DNA of 64,000 nt from an uncultured Prevotella sp. (lineage in GTDB: Bacteria > Bacteroidota > Bacteroidia > Bacteroidales > Bacteroidaceae), in contig ONHQ01000008.1 of NCBI GenBank assembly GCA_900317685.1, positions 16,859 to 80,858 on the forward strand, read 5' to 3'. A model generated the notes under the pieces. It was not told where the DNA came from. It did not search any database and saw only the letters and a program-made list of their open reading frames with translations. Of the stretch, positions 46,613 through 55,179 are shown piece after piece. The position numbers and the translations under genes were made by a program. The first letter of the stretch is position 1, and each line of letters begins with the position of its first letter.

Positions 46613-46629
46613 TTTGCGACGAGGTGTCC
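46613..46629 (+). repeat. 17-mer TTTGCGACGAGGTGTCC, copy 2
   Basis: Exact match to 43957-43973. Here it lies just upstream of the HTH gene and is followed by CTTG, so it also carries one GTCCCTT word of the kind found in the defence-operon leader. Confidence 0.75.
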
Positions 46630-46675
46630 CTTGTTTCCTCTTATGGGTACTTGTATTATCTTAATTCATGACATC

Positions 46676-47164
46676 ATGCCATCTGCTAAATTTGAGATAA
46701 AACGGAAGTGTAAAGAATGTGGAGCAACGTTCATTGCAAAGACACTGGAGTCCTACTATTGCAGTAGGACTTGTACGCTTAGAGCCTACAATAAGAGGAA
46801 GAAGGAAAGCAAAAAACGGGAGCAGATGGATGCTATTGTCTCCAAAATTCCTGATGGACGTGATTATATAAGTGTGACCGAGGCAGAAGCCATGTTTGGC
46901 ATTTCCGCTAAGACCATCAGGCGTATGATAAGAAGCGGAAAGATTCCAGCTATCAATATAGGACAACGGCTAACACGTGTATGTAAGTCCGCCCTATTAG
47001 AAAGGGTTCCATTACGTGATGAACCTCTTGACCGTACCAAACCATTACCTAAGCTTTACCATCTTGAGCCAGAAGACTGCTACACCATTGGCGAAATCTC
47101 CAAGACTTATGGTATAGACGACAGTACGGTCTATGCCCATATTCGAAAATATTTGTTCAAATAG
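46676..47164 (+). CDS. Helix-turn-helix protein with N-terminal zinc ribbon, shortened
   Basis: 162 residues from the ATG at 46676 (MPSAKFE), which matches how I recall this family beginning. A Cys4 ribbon (CKECGATF...YYCSRTC, residues about 11-34) is followed by a MerR/excisionase-like HTH (YISVTEAEAMFGISAKTIRR, MIRSGKIPAINIGQRLTRV) and a second HTH-like segment (CYTIGEISKTYGIDDSTVYA). Family members continue after HIRKY with a further ~20 residues ending near a conserved Tyr-Lys; here the frame ends at LFK, next to the island promoter. DNA-binding regulator by fold. The loss may mark the island boundary. Confidence 0.7.
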   Translation: MPSAKFEIKRKCKECGATFIAKTLESYYCSRTCTLRAYNKRKKESKKREQMDAIVSKIPDGRDYISVTEAEAMFGISAKTIRRMIRSGKIPAINIGQRLTRVCKSALLERVPLRDEPLDRTKPLPKLYHLEPEDCYTIGEISKTYGIDDSTVYAHIRKYLFK

Positions 47165-47177
47165 TTAGAGATATTCT

Positions 47178-47207
47178 TTTGCGCAAATATTTTTTTTTGT
47201 ACCTTTG
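47178..47207 (+). promoter_or_regulatory. Promoter of the DUF4007/DndC-like defence operon
   Basis: -33 TTTG (47178-47181), 18-bp spacer, -7 TACCTTTG (47200-47207). Predicted start near 47214, leaving a leader of about 274 nt. Confidence 0.72.
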
Positions 47208-47282
47208 TGCTTGGTGCAATGCATATATATGTTGAGCACTGATTTTGCGGGTGAATTAGATAGCGATATCTGATTTCTGAAG

Positions 47283-47423
47283 GCTTCGTAACAAATTGTC
47301 CCTTCCAAAAAATGACAATCGACCAAGAAGCTTGGGAATTGGGAGTCGCCTGTTATAGGCGTATCCCTTCCTAAAGCTTTCTTGGTTGGGCTAACTGTGG
47401 AAGGGACGGCCTGTTACGGAAGC
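47283..47423 (+). ncRNA. Nested structured leader RNA of the defence operon, possible translational switch
   Basis: Four nested helices are visible: GCTTCGTAACA (47283-47293) with TGTTACGGAAGC (47412-47423), one bulge; GTCCCTTCCA (47298-47307) with TGGAAGGGAC (47398-47407), perfect; ACCAAGAAGCTT (47322-47333) with AAGCTTTCTTGGT (47374-47386), one bulge; and CGCCT/AGGCG (47347-47351, 47357-47361) with short GGGA/TCCC helices below it. A second exact GTCCCTTCCA lies at 47476-47485, directly before the ATG at 47488, so TGGAAGGGAC can pair with either copy. This looks like a switch controlling translation of the first gene. Confidence 0.65.
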
Positions 47424-47487
47424 GGGAGGAAGTGGATGCGCTTTCTTTTTCCTCAGGCTGAAATAAAACAATAGAGTCCCTTCCACA

Positions 47488-48345
47488 ATGACTAATAAAT
47501 TTGTTTTTTCCGGCCATGAGTCATTCTCTTGTAAGTCGTTATGGCTGAAAAAGGGTTATGACTTCTTGGTTCATGATTATAATTTCAATGCTCCCGATGC
47601 CGTAGTGCAGCTCGGAGTAGGGAAGAATATGGTATCCTCTATTCGTTTTTGGATGCGGGCTTTCATGCTTACGTCCAAAGATGAACTTACCCCCATTGCT
47701 CACTATCTCTTTAAGGACCATGATGGTGCAGATCCTTTTATTGAGGATTTAGGAACATTATGGATTCTTCATTTTCTGCTTGTTACAGGAGGAGAGACCA
47801 CAATCTATAATTGGGTTTTCTTGCGTCTTCAAAAAGAACGTAAAGAATTCACGCGTATTCAGGTCGTCAATGCAGTCAGACGATATATGATAGAAGCCGA
47901 AAGGGCTAAGTCTTTCAATGAGAATACTACGAAGAAGGATGTTGCCGTATTGTTGCAGAATTATGTAGAGCCTCAAAACTCACATAGCAATGAGGACTAC
48001 ACCGCCCTCTTACTCGACCTCAATTTGATCAGGACCTCAGACGGAGGCAAGAGCTATCAATTTAATATTGAAGGCAAGCGGCCTCTTCCTTTGGATATAT
48101 TCATTTACGCCATTATCAAATGGAAAGGAGAAAACCTAAGCATCGATTTTTCATCTATTCAGGATATGGGTCTCGTCTTCTGCCTGAGCGATATGGAAAC
48201 GATCTCTTTGTTGCAGCAAGCCAGTGAGACTTACCCGGAATTGATGCATTATAGCGATGTAGCAGGCGTAAGGCAATTGCAGTTCTTAAAAGATTGCAAA
48301 GCACAATACTTCCTCGACAAATATTACTCGCATGAATCAATTTAG
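47488..48345 (+). CDS. DUF4007-like protein, first gene of a phosphorothioation-like system
   Basis: 285 residues. The opening FSGHESFSCKSLWLKKGYDF and the VQLGVGKNMVSSIRFW motif are those I associate with DUF4007, a family found beside PAPS-reductase-like and Dnd-like genes. It looks like an all-helical, winged-helix-rich protein and may be a regulator or DNA-binding factor of the system. It overlaps the next gene by 14 bases. Translation probably depends on the leader structure. Biochemical function is not known to me. Confidence 0.7.
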   Translation: MTNKFVFSGHESFSCKSLWLKKGYDFLVHDYNFNAPDAVVQLGVGKNMVSSIRFWMRAFMLTSKDELTPIAHYLFKDHDGADPFIEDLGTLWILHFLLVTGGETTIYNWVFLRLQKERKEFTRIQVVNAVRRYMIEAERAKSFNENTTKKDVAVLLQNYVEPQNSHSNEDYTALLLDLNLIRTSDGGKSYQFNIEGKRPLPLDIFIYAIIKWKGENLSIDFSSIQDMGLVFCLSDMETISLLQQASETYPELMHYSDVAGVRQLQFLKDCKAQYFLDKYYSHESI

Positions 48346-51300
48346 TCTTTCAGCAAACATAGAAACAGGATTCTCCAAGGGGAATCAATATATCGTGACC
48401 CCAAATGCTAAGAAAGTATTGGCAGAGATAGTGAATGGATACCAGTCGGGCATTCATTCCTATACTATCATTGGTACTTATGGAACGGGGAAGTCAAGTT
48501 TTCTCATTGCTCTTCAAAATGATTTATCAGGGAGAAGCAAGAAAAAATATATATTTGACAATATAGACGTATTGGGTTGCGAGAAAGTAGAGACGCTTAA
48601 CATCGTTGGGGATTACGCTTCTTTGCCACTTCTGCTGGCTCGTAAACTAAACATAGAGGGGAATACGTCAAGCGTACTTGACGCTCTTAAAGCATATTGC
48701 AGCAAGTTGAATGCAAAGAACACTTTCCTTGTCATCATGATTGATGAGTTTGGCAAGGTTCTCGAACACGCTGCTAAGAAAGATCCAGAAGGTGAACTCT
48801 ATTTCATGCAGAAGTTAGCTGAGTTTGCCAATGTTCCTACCCGAAAGGTGATCTTGCTGACAACCCTCCACCAGAACTTCAGTGCATATGCCAAGGGACT
48901 ATCTCAAGCTCAACGTAACGAATGGAACAAGGTAAAGGGACGGTTCAAGGAGGTGGTGTTTGTGGAGCCAGTGGAGCAGATTCTCATGCTGGCTGCTCGG
49001 CAAAATCAGGCGCAAGAACGTAACCTGACAGAAGCAGAAGAAGCCAACCTGAACATACTATATCAACTTTCCATCAAAACAAAGTTTGTCTCTGCTGATT
49101 TTTCTTTTGAGTCTGCCAAAAGCCTCTATCCATTGGATCCATTCTCTGCATTTAGCATCACGCAAGCCATACAGAGATATGGTCAGAATGAGAGATCTCT
49201 TTTCTCTTTCCTTCATGCTCAAGGACGTAACTCTCTTAATGCGTTTAAGTCCTTAGGCCGACAGACCTATAACCTTCAGATGGTGTATGATTACGTCATC
49301 TATAACTTTTATTCCTTCCTGAAGGATGCGAATGCTGACTCCATGAATTGGAGTGCGATGAAGATTGCTTTGGAGAGAGTAGAAGGGCAATCGTGGGAAA
49401 GCAAAAATATGATGCTCGATGCCATAAAGATTGTCAAGACCATAGGTATGATGAATCTTTTGGGTACTGCGGCCTTCTCCATGAGCGAGGAGCAATTCGC
49501 CATTTATGCTCATCAGGCTCTTAACATTGAAAATCCCGACGAAATTATTACCACGCTGCAGCGGTATAAGATTATTCGCTATGCTGAGTACAAGCACCGT
49601 CTGGTTCTCTTTGAGGGCACTGACATTAATATCGAAGAGGAAATCTCAAAAGCAGGGCTTGTGGTCAGCCGACCAGTGACCTATATAGCTGATTTAACAG
49701 AGTTCTTCGCTAAAAGGGTTGCACCTGTCAAGGCTTATTATTATCATAGTGGCACCCCACGGTATTTTCAATATGAGATACGGGATGAAGCCATGGATAT
49801 GGTACCAACCGGTGATATTGATGGATTTATAGAACTGCTTTTCCCGTCGAAGAAAGATTATGTCAAAGAGATAAAGCAGATGAGCGCAGAATGCGAGCAT
49901 GCTATTATATATGCCCTTTTCAATAACACAGATGAGATAGTCGACCATCTCTATCAAATAGACAAATATGACTACATTCTCAGACATGTGTTAATTGACC
50001 AAGGTGATCATGTTGCCATCAAAGAAATTAATAATCTTCGAGACTACGAGGAAGTGCAACTGAACAAGTCCATCCAGGAAAGCTTGTTTGGTTATAACGG
50101 GAATGTCACTTGGATTTTCAAAGGCAAGGAAATGGCAGTGAACTCTCAACGTGATTTCAACAAATTACTTTCAAGAGTCTGTTACAATGTCTACTCCAAG
50201 ACGCCAGTTATGATTAATGAATTGTTTAACAAGAATAAGTTGAGCGGTTCTATTTCTAGTGCAAAGGCCAAGTACCTTCAGGCATTGGTCAGTCACAGTG
50301 ATATGGTAGACTTCGGCTTCGAGTCAGATAAGTTTCCTCCCGAGAAAACGATTTATTATTCGTTATTGAAAAATACAGGGCTACATGTAGATGGTCGGTT
50401 TGCGGATAAGCCATCCAATCCCGGAATGATGTCATTGTGGGATGCCAGTGAGGAATTCCTGCAATCAACGACGACGAAGCCAAGGAAGATATCAGAATTG
50501 GTGAAGAAGCTTTCGTCTCAGCCATACAAGATAAAGGCTGGATTCTTGGATTTCTGGATTCCCACCTATCTCTATATGAAGAGACAGGACTACTCGCTGT
50601 ATGGGGATAATGGTGCTTATATACCTGAGGTGAATATTGAGTTCTTCGAATTGCTACAGAAACATCCCAACGAGTATCTTATAAAGACTTTTGATGTGTC
50701 TGGGGTAAGAATGGAATTCTTTAATCAGTATAGGAAGTTCGTCAATCTTCAGGCCGTAGGTGGAATAAAGAGCAACCAGTTCGTTGATACAATTAAGCCG
50801 TTTTTCTTCTTTTATAACAGAAGATTGAACGACTACGCCAAGCATACACGGAAGTTCGATCACATAGAGACATTGCGGTTTAGAGACATTCTTGCTAAGG
50901 CTAAAGATCCGGAGAAGACCTTCCTCGAAGACCTTCCCGCAGCGCTGGGCTATGACAAAGAGGCTCAGGGCTCAGAGGAGTTCGCTAAACAATACGCCTA
51001 CGTCATTAACCGGGCTGTCCGTGAATTGCGAGGATGCTATAACAAGTTGATAGACCGTATCGAGGAGCGGTTGGTGGATGTACTGGGATTGTCTTCATAT
51101 GAGTATGATGAATATGTTATTGAGATAAGAAATCGTCTCTCTTCAGTCAAGACCTATTTGCTTACTGATAGACTGAAAGAATTCTACAATCATGCAATAG
51201 CAGAATTTGACAACCGGACAGAATGGTATCAGTCCATTTGCTATACGGCTTTAGACCAGCCCTTGCAGAGACTCCGTGATGACCAAGAAGACAAACTTAT

Positions 51301-51565
51301 TGAGGAGCTGATCGCTTTGTTTCGAACATGTGAGAAATACGCCGATATCTCCAAGATGGAGGGCAATGATAAAGACGAGGTCTTCTCATTCGATATGGTC
51401 AGCAAAGATGGAACCGTCATCAAGCCTCAGACTTATCGACTGATGGACAAGGACAAAAAAGAGGCAGAGGTGCTTGAAATGGACATCAACCGTCTTCTAC
51501 AAGGACATGATGACATTGCTGTGTCAACTTTGCTGAAAATATTAAAAGAAAGGACAAGCATATGA
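48332..51565 (+). CDS. Large AAA/P-loop ATPase of the defence operon (BrxC-like size)
   Basis: 1077 residues. Walker A is GTYGTGKSS (Gly48-Ser55), Walker B is VIMIDEFGK (Asp138, Glu139), and a sensor-like VILLTTLHQNF follows near 180. The remaining ~850 residues are helical with no motif I can name. Size and domain order resemble the large ATPases of BREX (BrxC/PglY) and related systems, which assemble on DNA. Start overlaps the upstream gene and its stop overlaps the next start (ATGA at 51562), so expression is coupled. Confidence 0.72.
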   Translation: MNQFSLSANIETGFSKGNQYIVTPNAKKVLAEIVNGYQSGIHSYTIIGTYGTGKSSFLIALQNDLSGRSKKKYIFDNIDVLGCEKVETLNIVGDYASLPLLLARKLNIEGNTSSVLDALKAYCSKLNAKNTFLVIMIDEFGKVLEHAAKKDPEGELYFMQKLAEFANVPTRKVILLTTLHQNFSAYAKGLSQAQRNEWNKVKGRFKEVVFVEPVEQILMLAARQNQAQERNLTEAEEANLNILYQLSIKTKFVSADFSFESAKSLYPLDPFSAFSITQAIQRYGQNERSLFSFLHAQGRNSLNAFKSLGRQTYNLQMVYDYVIYNFYSFLKDANADSMNWSAMKIALERVEGQSWESKNMMLDAIKIVKTIGMMNLLGTAAFSMSEEQFAIYAHQALNIENPDEIITTLQRYKIIRYAEYKHRLVLFEGTDINIEEEISKAGLVVSRPVTYIADLTEFFAKRVAPVKAYYYHSGTPRYFQYEIRDEAMDMVPTGDIDGFIELLFPSKKDYVKEIKQMSAECEHAIIYALFNNTDEIVDHLYQIDKYDYILRHVLIDQGDHVAIKEINNLRDYEEVQLNKSIQESLFGYNGNVTWIFKGKEMAVNSQRDFNKLLSRVCYNVYSKTPVMINELFNKNKLSGSISSAKAKYLQALVSHSDMVDFGFESDKFPPEKTIYYSLLKNTGLHVDGRFADKPSNPGMMSLWDASEEFLQSTTTKPRKISELVKKLSSQPYKIKAGFLDFWIPTYLYMKRQDYSLYGDNGAYIPEVNIEFFELLQKHPNEYLIKTFDVSGVRMEFFNQYRKFVNLQAVGGIKSNQFVDTIKPFFFFYNRRLNDYAKHTRKFDHIETLRFRDILAKAKDPEKTFLEDLPAALGYDKEAQGSEEFAKQYAYVINRAVRELRGCYNKLIDRIEERLVDVLGLSSYEYDEYVIEIRNRLSSVKTYLLTDRLKEFYNHAIAEFDNRTEWYQSICYTALDQPLQRLRDDQEDKLIEELIALFRTCEKYADISKMEGNDKDEVFSFDMVSKDGTVIKPQTYRLMDKDKKEAEVLEMDINRLLQGHDDIAVSTLLKILKERTSI

Positions 51566-52668
51566 GCATAAGACATATCTTAGGTATCTCAGGTGGAAAG
51601 GACAGTGCTGCACTGGCCATCTACCTGAAACAGCAATATCCCAACTTGAAGATTGAATACTACAATTCTGACACGGGGTGCGAGTTGGCTGAAACGGAGC
51701 TCTTGATAGATAGGCTTGGCGCTTATCTTGGGCATATCACTCGCCTCCGTGCAGCAGAAGGCAGTCCTGAGCCAACACCTTTCGAACACTTCTTGAAGGC
51801 CATGGGCGGTTTCTTGCCATCGCCCCAGGCAAGATGGTGTACAAAGAAGATGAAACTTGACGAATTCGAGCGCTTCGTTGGCGATGATATGGCCATTTCC
51901 TACGTGGGGATACGAGGAGACGAAGACAGGGACGGCTATATCTCATCAAAGCCAAATATTCAGTCTGTCTTCCCTTTTCGTCGTAACATTTGGAGCTTGG
52001 ATGTTGTTAACAAATTTCTTCATAACGAGAACCTTAGTCAGATAACAGAGATATACGACCATCTCTGTCCCGATGGGTTCATAAAAGAAGACTTGATGGA
52101 AGTGGTACGCAGACCCGTCACCAAGCAATTCTACTACTCCAAGAAGTTGAATGCATTGCTCGACTTTGATGTAAAGATGTTTAACCATGCAGTGTTTGAG
52201 TTTCTCCATACGACTGACTATCCAGTGGGGAAACTGACGGAGGATGAGTTCCCTCTTCTTGACAATGAAGATATTATTGTCAAGGCTGATGTCTTTAGGT
52301 TGCTTCGCGAAAGTGGTGTCGGAGTGCCGAAATATTATGAGGAGATTCCTTTTGAAGTTGACGGAAAAAAGGGAACTTATTGCCGCAGTCGTAGTGGCTG
52401 TTACTTCTGCTTCTATCAGCAGAAGATAGAGTGGGTGTGGCTTTATGAGCAGCATCCAGATTTGTTCAAAAAGGCAATGACCTTTGAAAAAGACGGCTAC
52501 ACCTGGAACCAAGGTGAGAGCCTTGCCGATTTGATCAAGCCCGAGCGCATTCGCCAAATCAAACTCGATGTTATTCGTCGACAGGAAGAGAATAAGAAAC
52601 AAAATAAGGGCACCACTCTTGCCGATATTTTCGGCGATGAAATCATGTGCGCGAACTGTTTCATATAA
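51562..52668 (+). CDS. DndC-like PP-loop enzyme (PAPS reductase family)
   Basis: 368 residues. The PP-loop motif SGGKDS is at Ser10-Ser15 and FYNSDTG-like (YYNSDTGCELAETE) follows, as in DndC/SspD ATP pyrophosphatases that activate DNA for sulfur incorporation. Cysteines able to hold an Fe-S cluster or zinc are Cys93 (RWCTKKMK), Cys274, Cys280 and Cys283 (CRSRSGCYFC), and Cys363/Cys366 at the C-terminus (CANC). No cysteine desulfurase gene is in the window, so sulfur would have to come from a housekeeping IscS. The chemistry is inference from family. Confidence 0.78.
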   Translation: MSIRHILGISGGKDSAALAIYLKQQYPNLKIEYYNSDTGCELAETELLIDRLGAYLGHITRLRAAEGSPEPTPFEHFLKAMGGFLPSPQARWCTKKMKLDEFERFVGDDMAISYVGIRGDEDRDGYISSKPNIQSVFPFRRNIWSLDVVNKFLHNENLSQITEIYDHLCPDGFIKEDLMEVVRRPVTKQFYYSKKLNALLDFDVKMFNHAVFEFLHTTDYPVGKLTEDEFPLLDNEDIIVKADVFRLLRESGVGVPKYYEEIPFEVDGKKGTYCRSRSGCYFCFYQQKIEWVWLYEQHPDLFKKAMTFEKDGYTWNQGESLADLIKPERIRQIKLDVIRRQEENKKQNKGTTLADIFGDEIMCANCFI

Positions 52669-52676
52669 TAAAGACC

Positions 52677-54944
52677 ATGCTAAAAGAGGCCTATTTTTCA
52701 GATATAAGGAGATACGTTTCACGTACCAAATGGGAGCCAATCGGTTTCTTCTCGGAAGGCTTGTGCAATGCTACGTCGTTTAACTTGAAACTGGGCTTTT
52801 TCTCTTCGTCCGCTATTAACCTCCTGTCCGATGGATTTGCAGAATTTCTCTATAACGGGGGAAGGATGCGGATGGTCATCAATGACATATTGTCTGTGGA
52901 AGACAAAGAGGCTATTAAGAATGGGCTGTCAACCAATCTGTCTATCCCCGCACTCGATTTGAATAATCTTGAAGGTATAAAGGAAGTCCTTGACGAAAGA
53001 GGCATACACTTCTTCGAATGCCTGTCGTGGCTAATCAGACAAGGGCGTATAGAAATCAAGATAATAGCTCCTAAGGGAGGAACGGGCATTTCTCATTTCA
53101 AGTGCGGATATTTTGCAGACGCGACCAACATAGTTGCTTTTGAAGGAAGCTGTAACTTCTCGCGTACAGCCTTGCTCGAAAACAATGAAAGTATGTCCAT
53201 CTTCTGCGATTGGGACAGCATGTCTGATACTCGACGCGCAAACTCGTTTGTTGAAGATTTTGAGCGTACTTTCTCTGGTAAAGACGATACGGTGCAATAT
53301 CTGGATGCCGATGATTTGCAGCCCAGAATAGTAGGAGCCTTTCAATCAAAAGAAATATGCCAACTTCTTGATGACGAGCGCAACCTGATTGATCACCAAG
53401 AGAAGAAGAGCTTGCCGAATACGGTCATGCAATCTCTTCAAAGGGCAAAAAATAAAGTGGAGAGAGCAATAGAGAAGGAAAAAAATGATGGCCAGGTAAC
53501 CATCGGTACAGCCCATCCTCATTTCCCTTTTGCTTCAGGACCGAGACCTTATCAGAAGGAAGCTTTCAAGAACTGGAAGGAAAATGGGCAGAAAGGACTT
53601 TTTGCCATGGCAACAGGTACAGGAAAGACCATTACTGCTCTCAATTGTCTGTTAGAAATATACAATAGCCGGCATTATTACAAAGCATTGATTTTGGTGC
53701 CGACTGTCACGTTGGTTGACCAATGGAAAGAGGAATGTGGAAAATTCGGATTTCTGCATGTACTGACAGTGTCAAATAGAAATAAAACGTGGAGAAAAGA
53801 GCTTGCCAACCTGCTTTTATTGGAAAAGACAGATCCTACGCAAGAGCAATACTCCTATATCATTATTGCCACGTACGCCTCCTTTTCCCGAGAGAACATT
53901 TTTGCAGACTTGGTCTCCTTCCCGAGAAAGAAGCTGTTGCTCATTGCCGACGAAGCCCACAACATGGGTGCGACCAGCATAAAGAACAGACTGAAAGCAA
54001 TACATTATGGCCGAAGAATAGGACTCTCGGCTACGCCCGACCGGCAGTTTGACGATGAAGGCAATGCAGCCATCAGGCAATTCTTCGGTGCTGAAAGCAA
54101 ATACACCTTCGAGCTCTCTATGAAGGAAGCCATTGAGAAGGGTTTCCTTTGCAGATACTATTATTATCCCCATCTTGTCAGACTCACCGACACCGAGATG
54201 GCGGACTATCTGGAAATATCCACGAAACTTGCAAAGATGTTCAATTACCATTCAGGAACTTTCACAAAGGACGATGATATTCTTACCGCTCTTTTGTTGA
54301 AACGCAAGCGCATCATCCACAAGGCGGCCAATAAGCTCGATGCCTTCCGAGAAATCATCTATAACCGATTCCAGAAAAAAGGAAATCTGAAATACACATT
54401 GGTTTATGTACCGGAAGGCAATGTAACCGATGCCGACAATGCCGATAACTTTGATGTTTCCAATCCTGATGATGACTATTCTTCCCGCCTTATAGACACG
54501 TACACGTCTGTCATACGGGAAGTGAGTCCACGCACCACGGTGATGAGGTTTACGTCCGACACACAAGACCGAAAGCAGATATTGGAACAGTTCGCCACAG
54601 GAGAACTGGAGGTGCTGGCTTCCATGAAGTGCCTGGACGAAGGTGTAGATGTGCCGAGAAGCGAGATGGCCGTATTCTGCGCCAGTACGGGCAACCCACG
54701 CCAATTCATCCAAAGGCGTGGGAGAATCCTGCGCCGACATCCTGACAAGCACAACGCCATCATACACGACCTGGTTGTCGTGCCAGAGATTGATGAGCGT
54801 TCCGACTCTTTCAAAATGGAACGGAGCCTGTTGGGCGGTGAACTGAAGAGGGTGCGCAATTTTGCCTTGCTCAGCGAGAATGCTGATGCATCCATCAATG
54901 AGCTGGACAGTATACTTGATTACTATAATCTTTCAATATTTTAG
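52677..54944 (+). CDS. PLD-type nuclease fused to SF2 DNA helicase
   Basis: 755 residues from the ATG at 52677, 8 bases after the upstream stop; a GTG at 52647 would overlap. Residues about 1-190 are a phospholipase-D-like nuclease domain with HxK (His140, Lys142) and GSCNFS (157-162). The helicase has Walker A ATGTGKT (312-318), DEAH (425-428), LSATPD, and motif VI QRRGRILRR. A nuclease-helicase of this build is a fitting restriction effector: it could translocate along DNA and cut unless the modification or its reader blocks it. That role is inference. Confidence 0.82.
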   Translation: MLKEAYFSDIRRYVSRTKWEPIGFFSEGLCNATSFNLKLGFFSSSAINLLSDGFAEFLYNGGRMRMVINDILSVEDKEAIKNGLSTNLSIPALDLNNLEGIKEVLDERGIHFFECLSWLIRQGRIEIKIIAPKGGTGISHFKCGYFADATNIVAFEGSCNFSRTALLENNESMSIFCDWDSMSDTRRANSFVEDFERTFSGKDDTVQYLDADDLQPRIVGAFQSKEICQLLDDERNLIDHQEKKSLPNTVMQSLQRAKNKVERAIEKEKNDGQVTIGTAHPHFPFASGPRPYQKEAFKNWKENGQKGLFAMATGTGKTITALNCLLEIYNSRHYYKALILVPTVTLVDQWKEECGKFGFLHVLTVSNRNKTWRKELANLLLLEKTDPTQEQYSYIIIATYASFSRENIFADLVSFPRKKLLLIADEAHNMGATSIKNRLKAIHYGRRIGLSATPDRQFDDEGNAAIRQFFGAESKYTFELSMKEAIEKGFLCRYYYYPHLVRLTDTEMADYLEISTKLAKMFNYHSGTFTKDDDILTALLLKRKRIIHKAANKLDAFREIIYNRFQKKGNLKYTLVYVPEGNVTDADNADNFDVSNPDDDYSSRLIDTYTSVIREVSPRTTVMRFTSDTQDRKQILEQFATGELEVLASMKCLDEGVDVPRSEMAVFCASTGNPRQFIQRRGRILRRHPDKHNAIIHDLVVVPEIDERSDSFKMERSLLGGELKRVRNFALLSENADASINELDSILDYYNLSIF

Positions 54945-54948
54945 ATCA

Positions 54949-55179
54949 ATGAGTAATTTTTCAAACAACAACAAGATGTTGGAGGCTGTGCTGCTGAATA
55001 AAGAGCTGCTGAAGCTGGGGCAATATAACCTTGCCTACATTTCCTCTATAGAAGCAGCTATGGATTCTGACAACCTGGTAGTGGGGGCTGTCGCCCGCAT
55101 TATCAAAAGAGTCGACGAGGATGGCTCAGAGAATGCCATCTATAAAGAAGTAAATGATTATTTGAAGCGTAAGGTATGA
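54949..55179 (+). CDS. Small helical protein of the defence operon
   Basis: 76 residues from the ATG at 54949, four bases after the helicase stop. The sequence (SNNNKMLEAVLLNKELLKLG, MDSDNLVVGAVARIIKRVDE) is mostly helical and charged, with no motif. Its stop overlaps the start of the next gene (ATGA at 55176), so it is surely translated. It may be an accessory subunit of the SMC-like ATPase. Not recognised. Confidence 0.7.
   Translation: MSNFSNNNKMLEAVLLNKELLKLGQYNLAYISSIEAAMDSDNLVVGAVARIIKRVDEDGSENAIYKEVNDYLKRKV

Noticed and set aside
47283-47423. Retron msr/msd RNA
   Set aside because: Nested helices would fit, but no reverse transcriptase gene is nearby; the competing decamer at the start codon fits a leader switch better.
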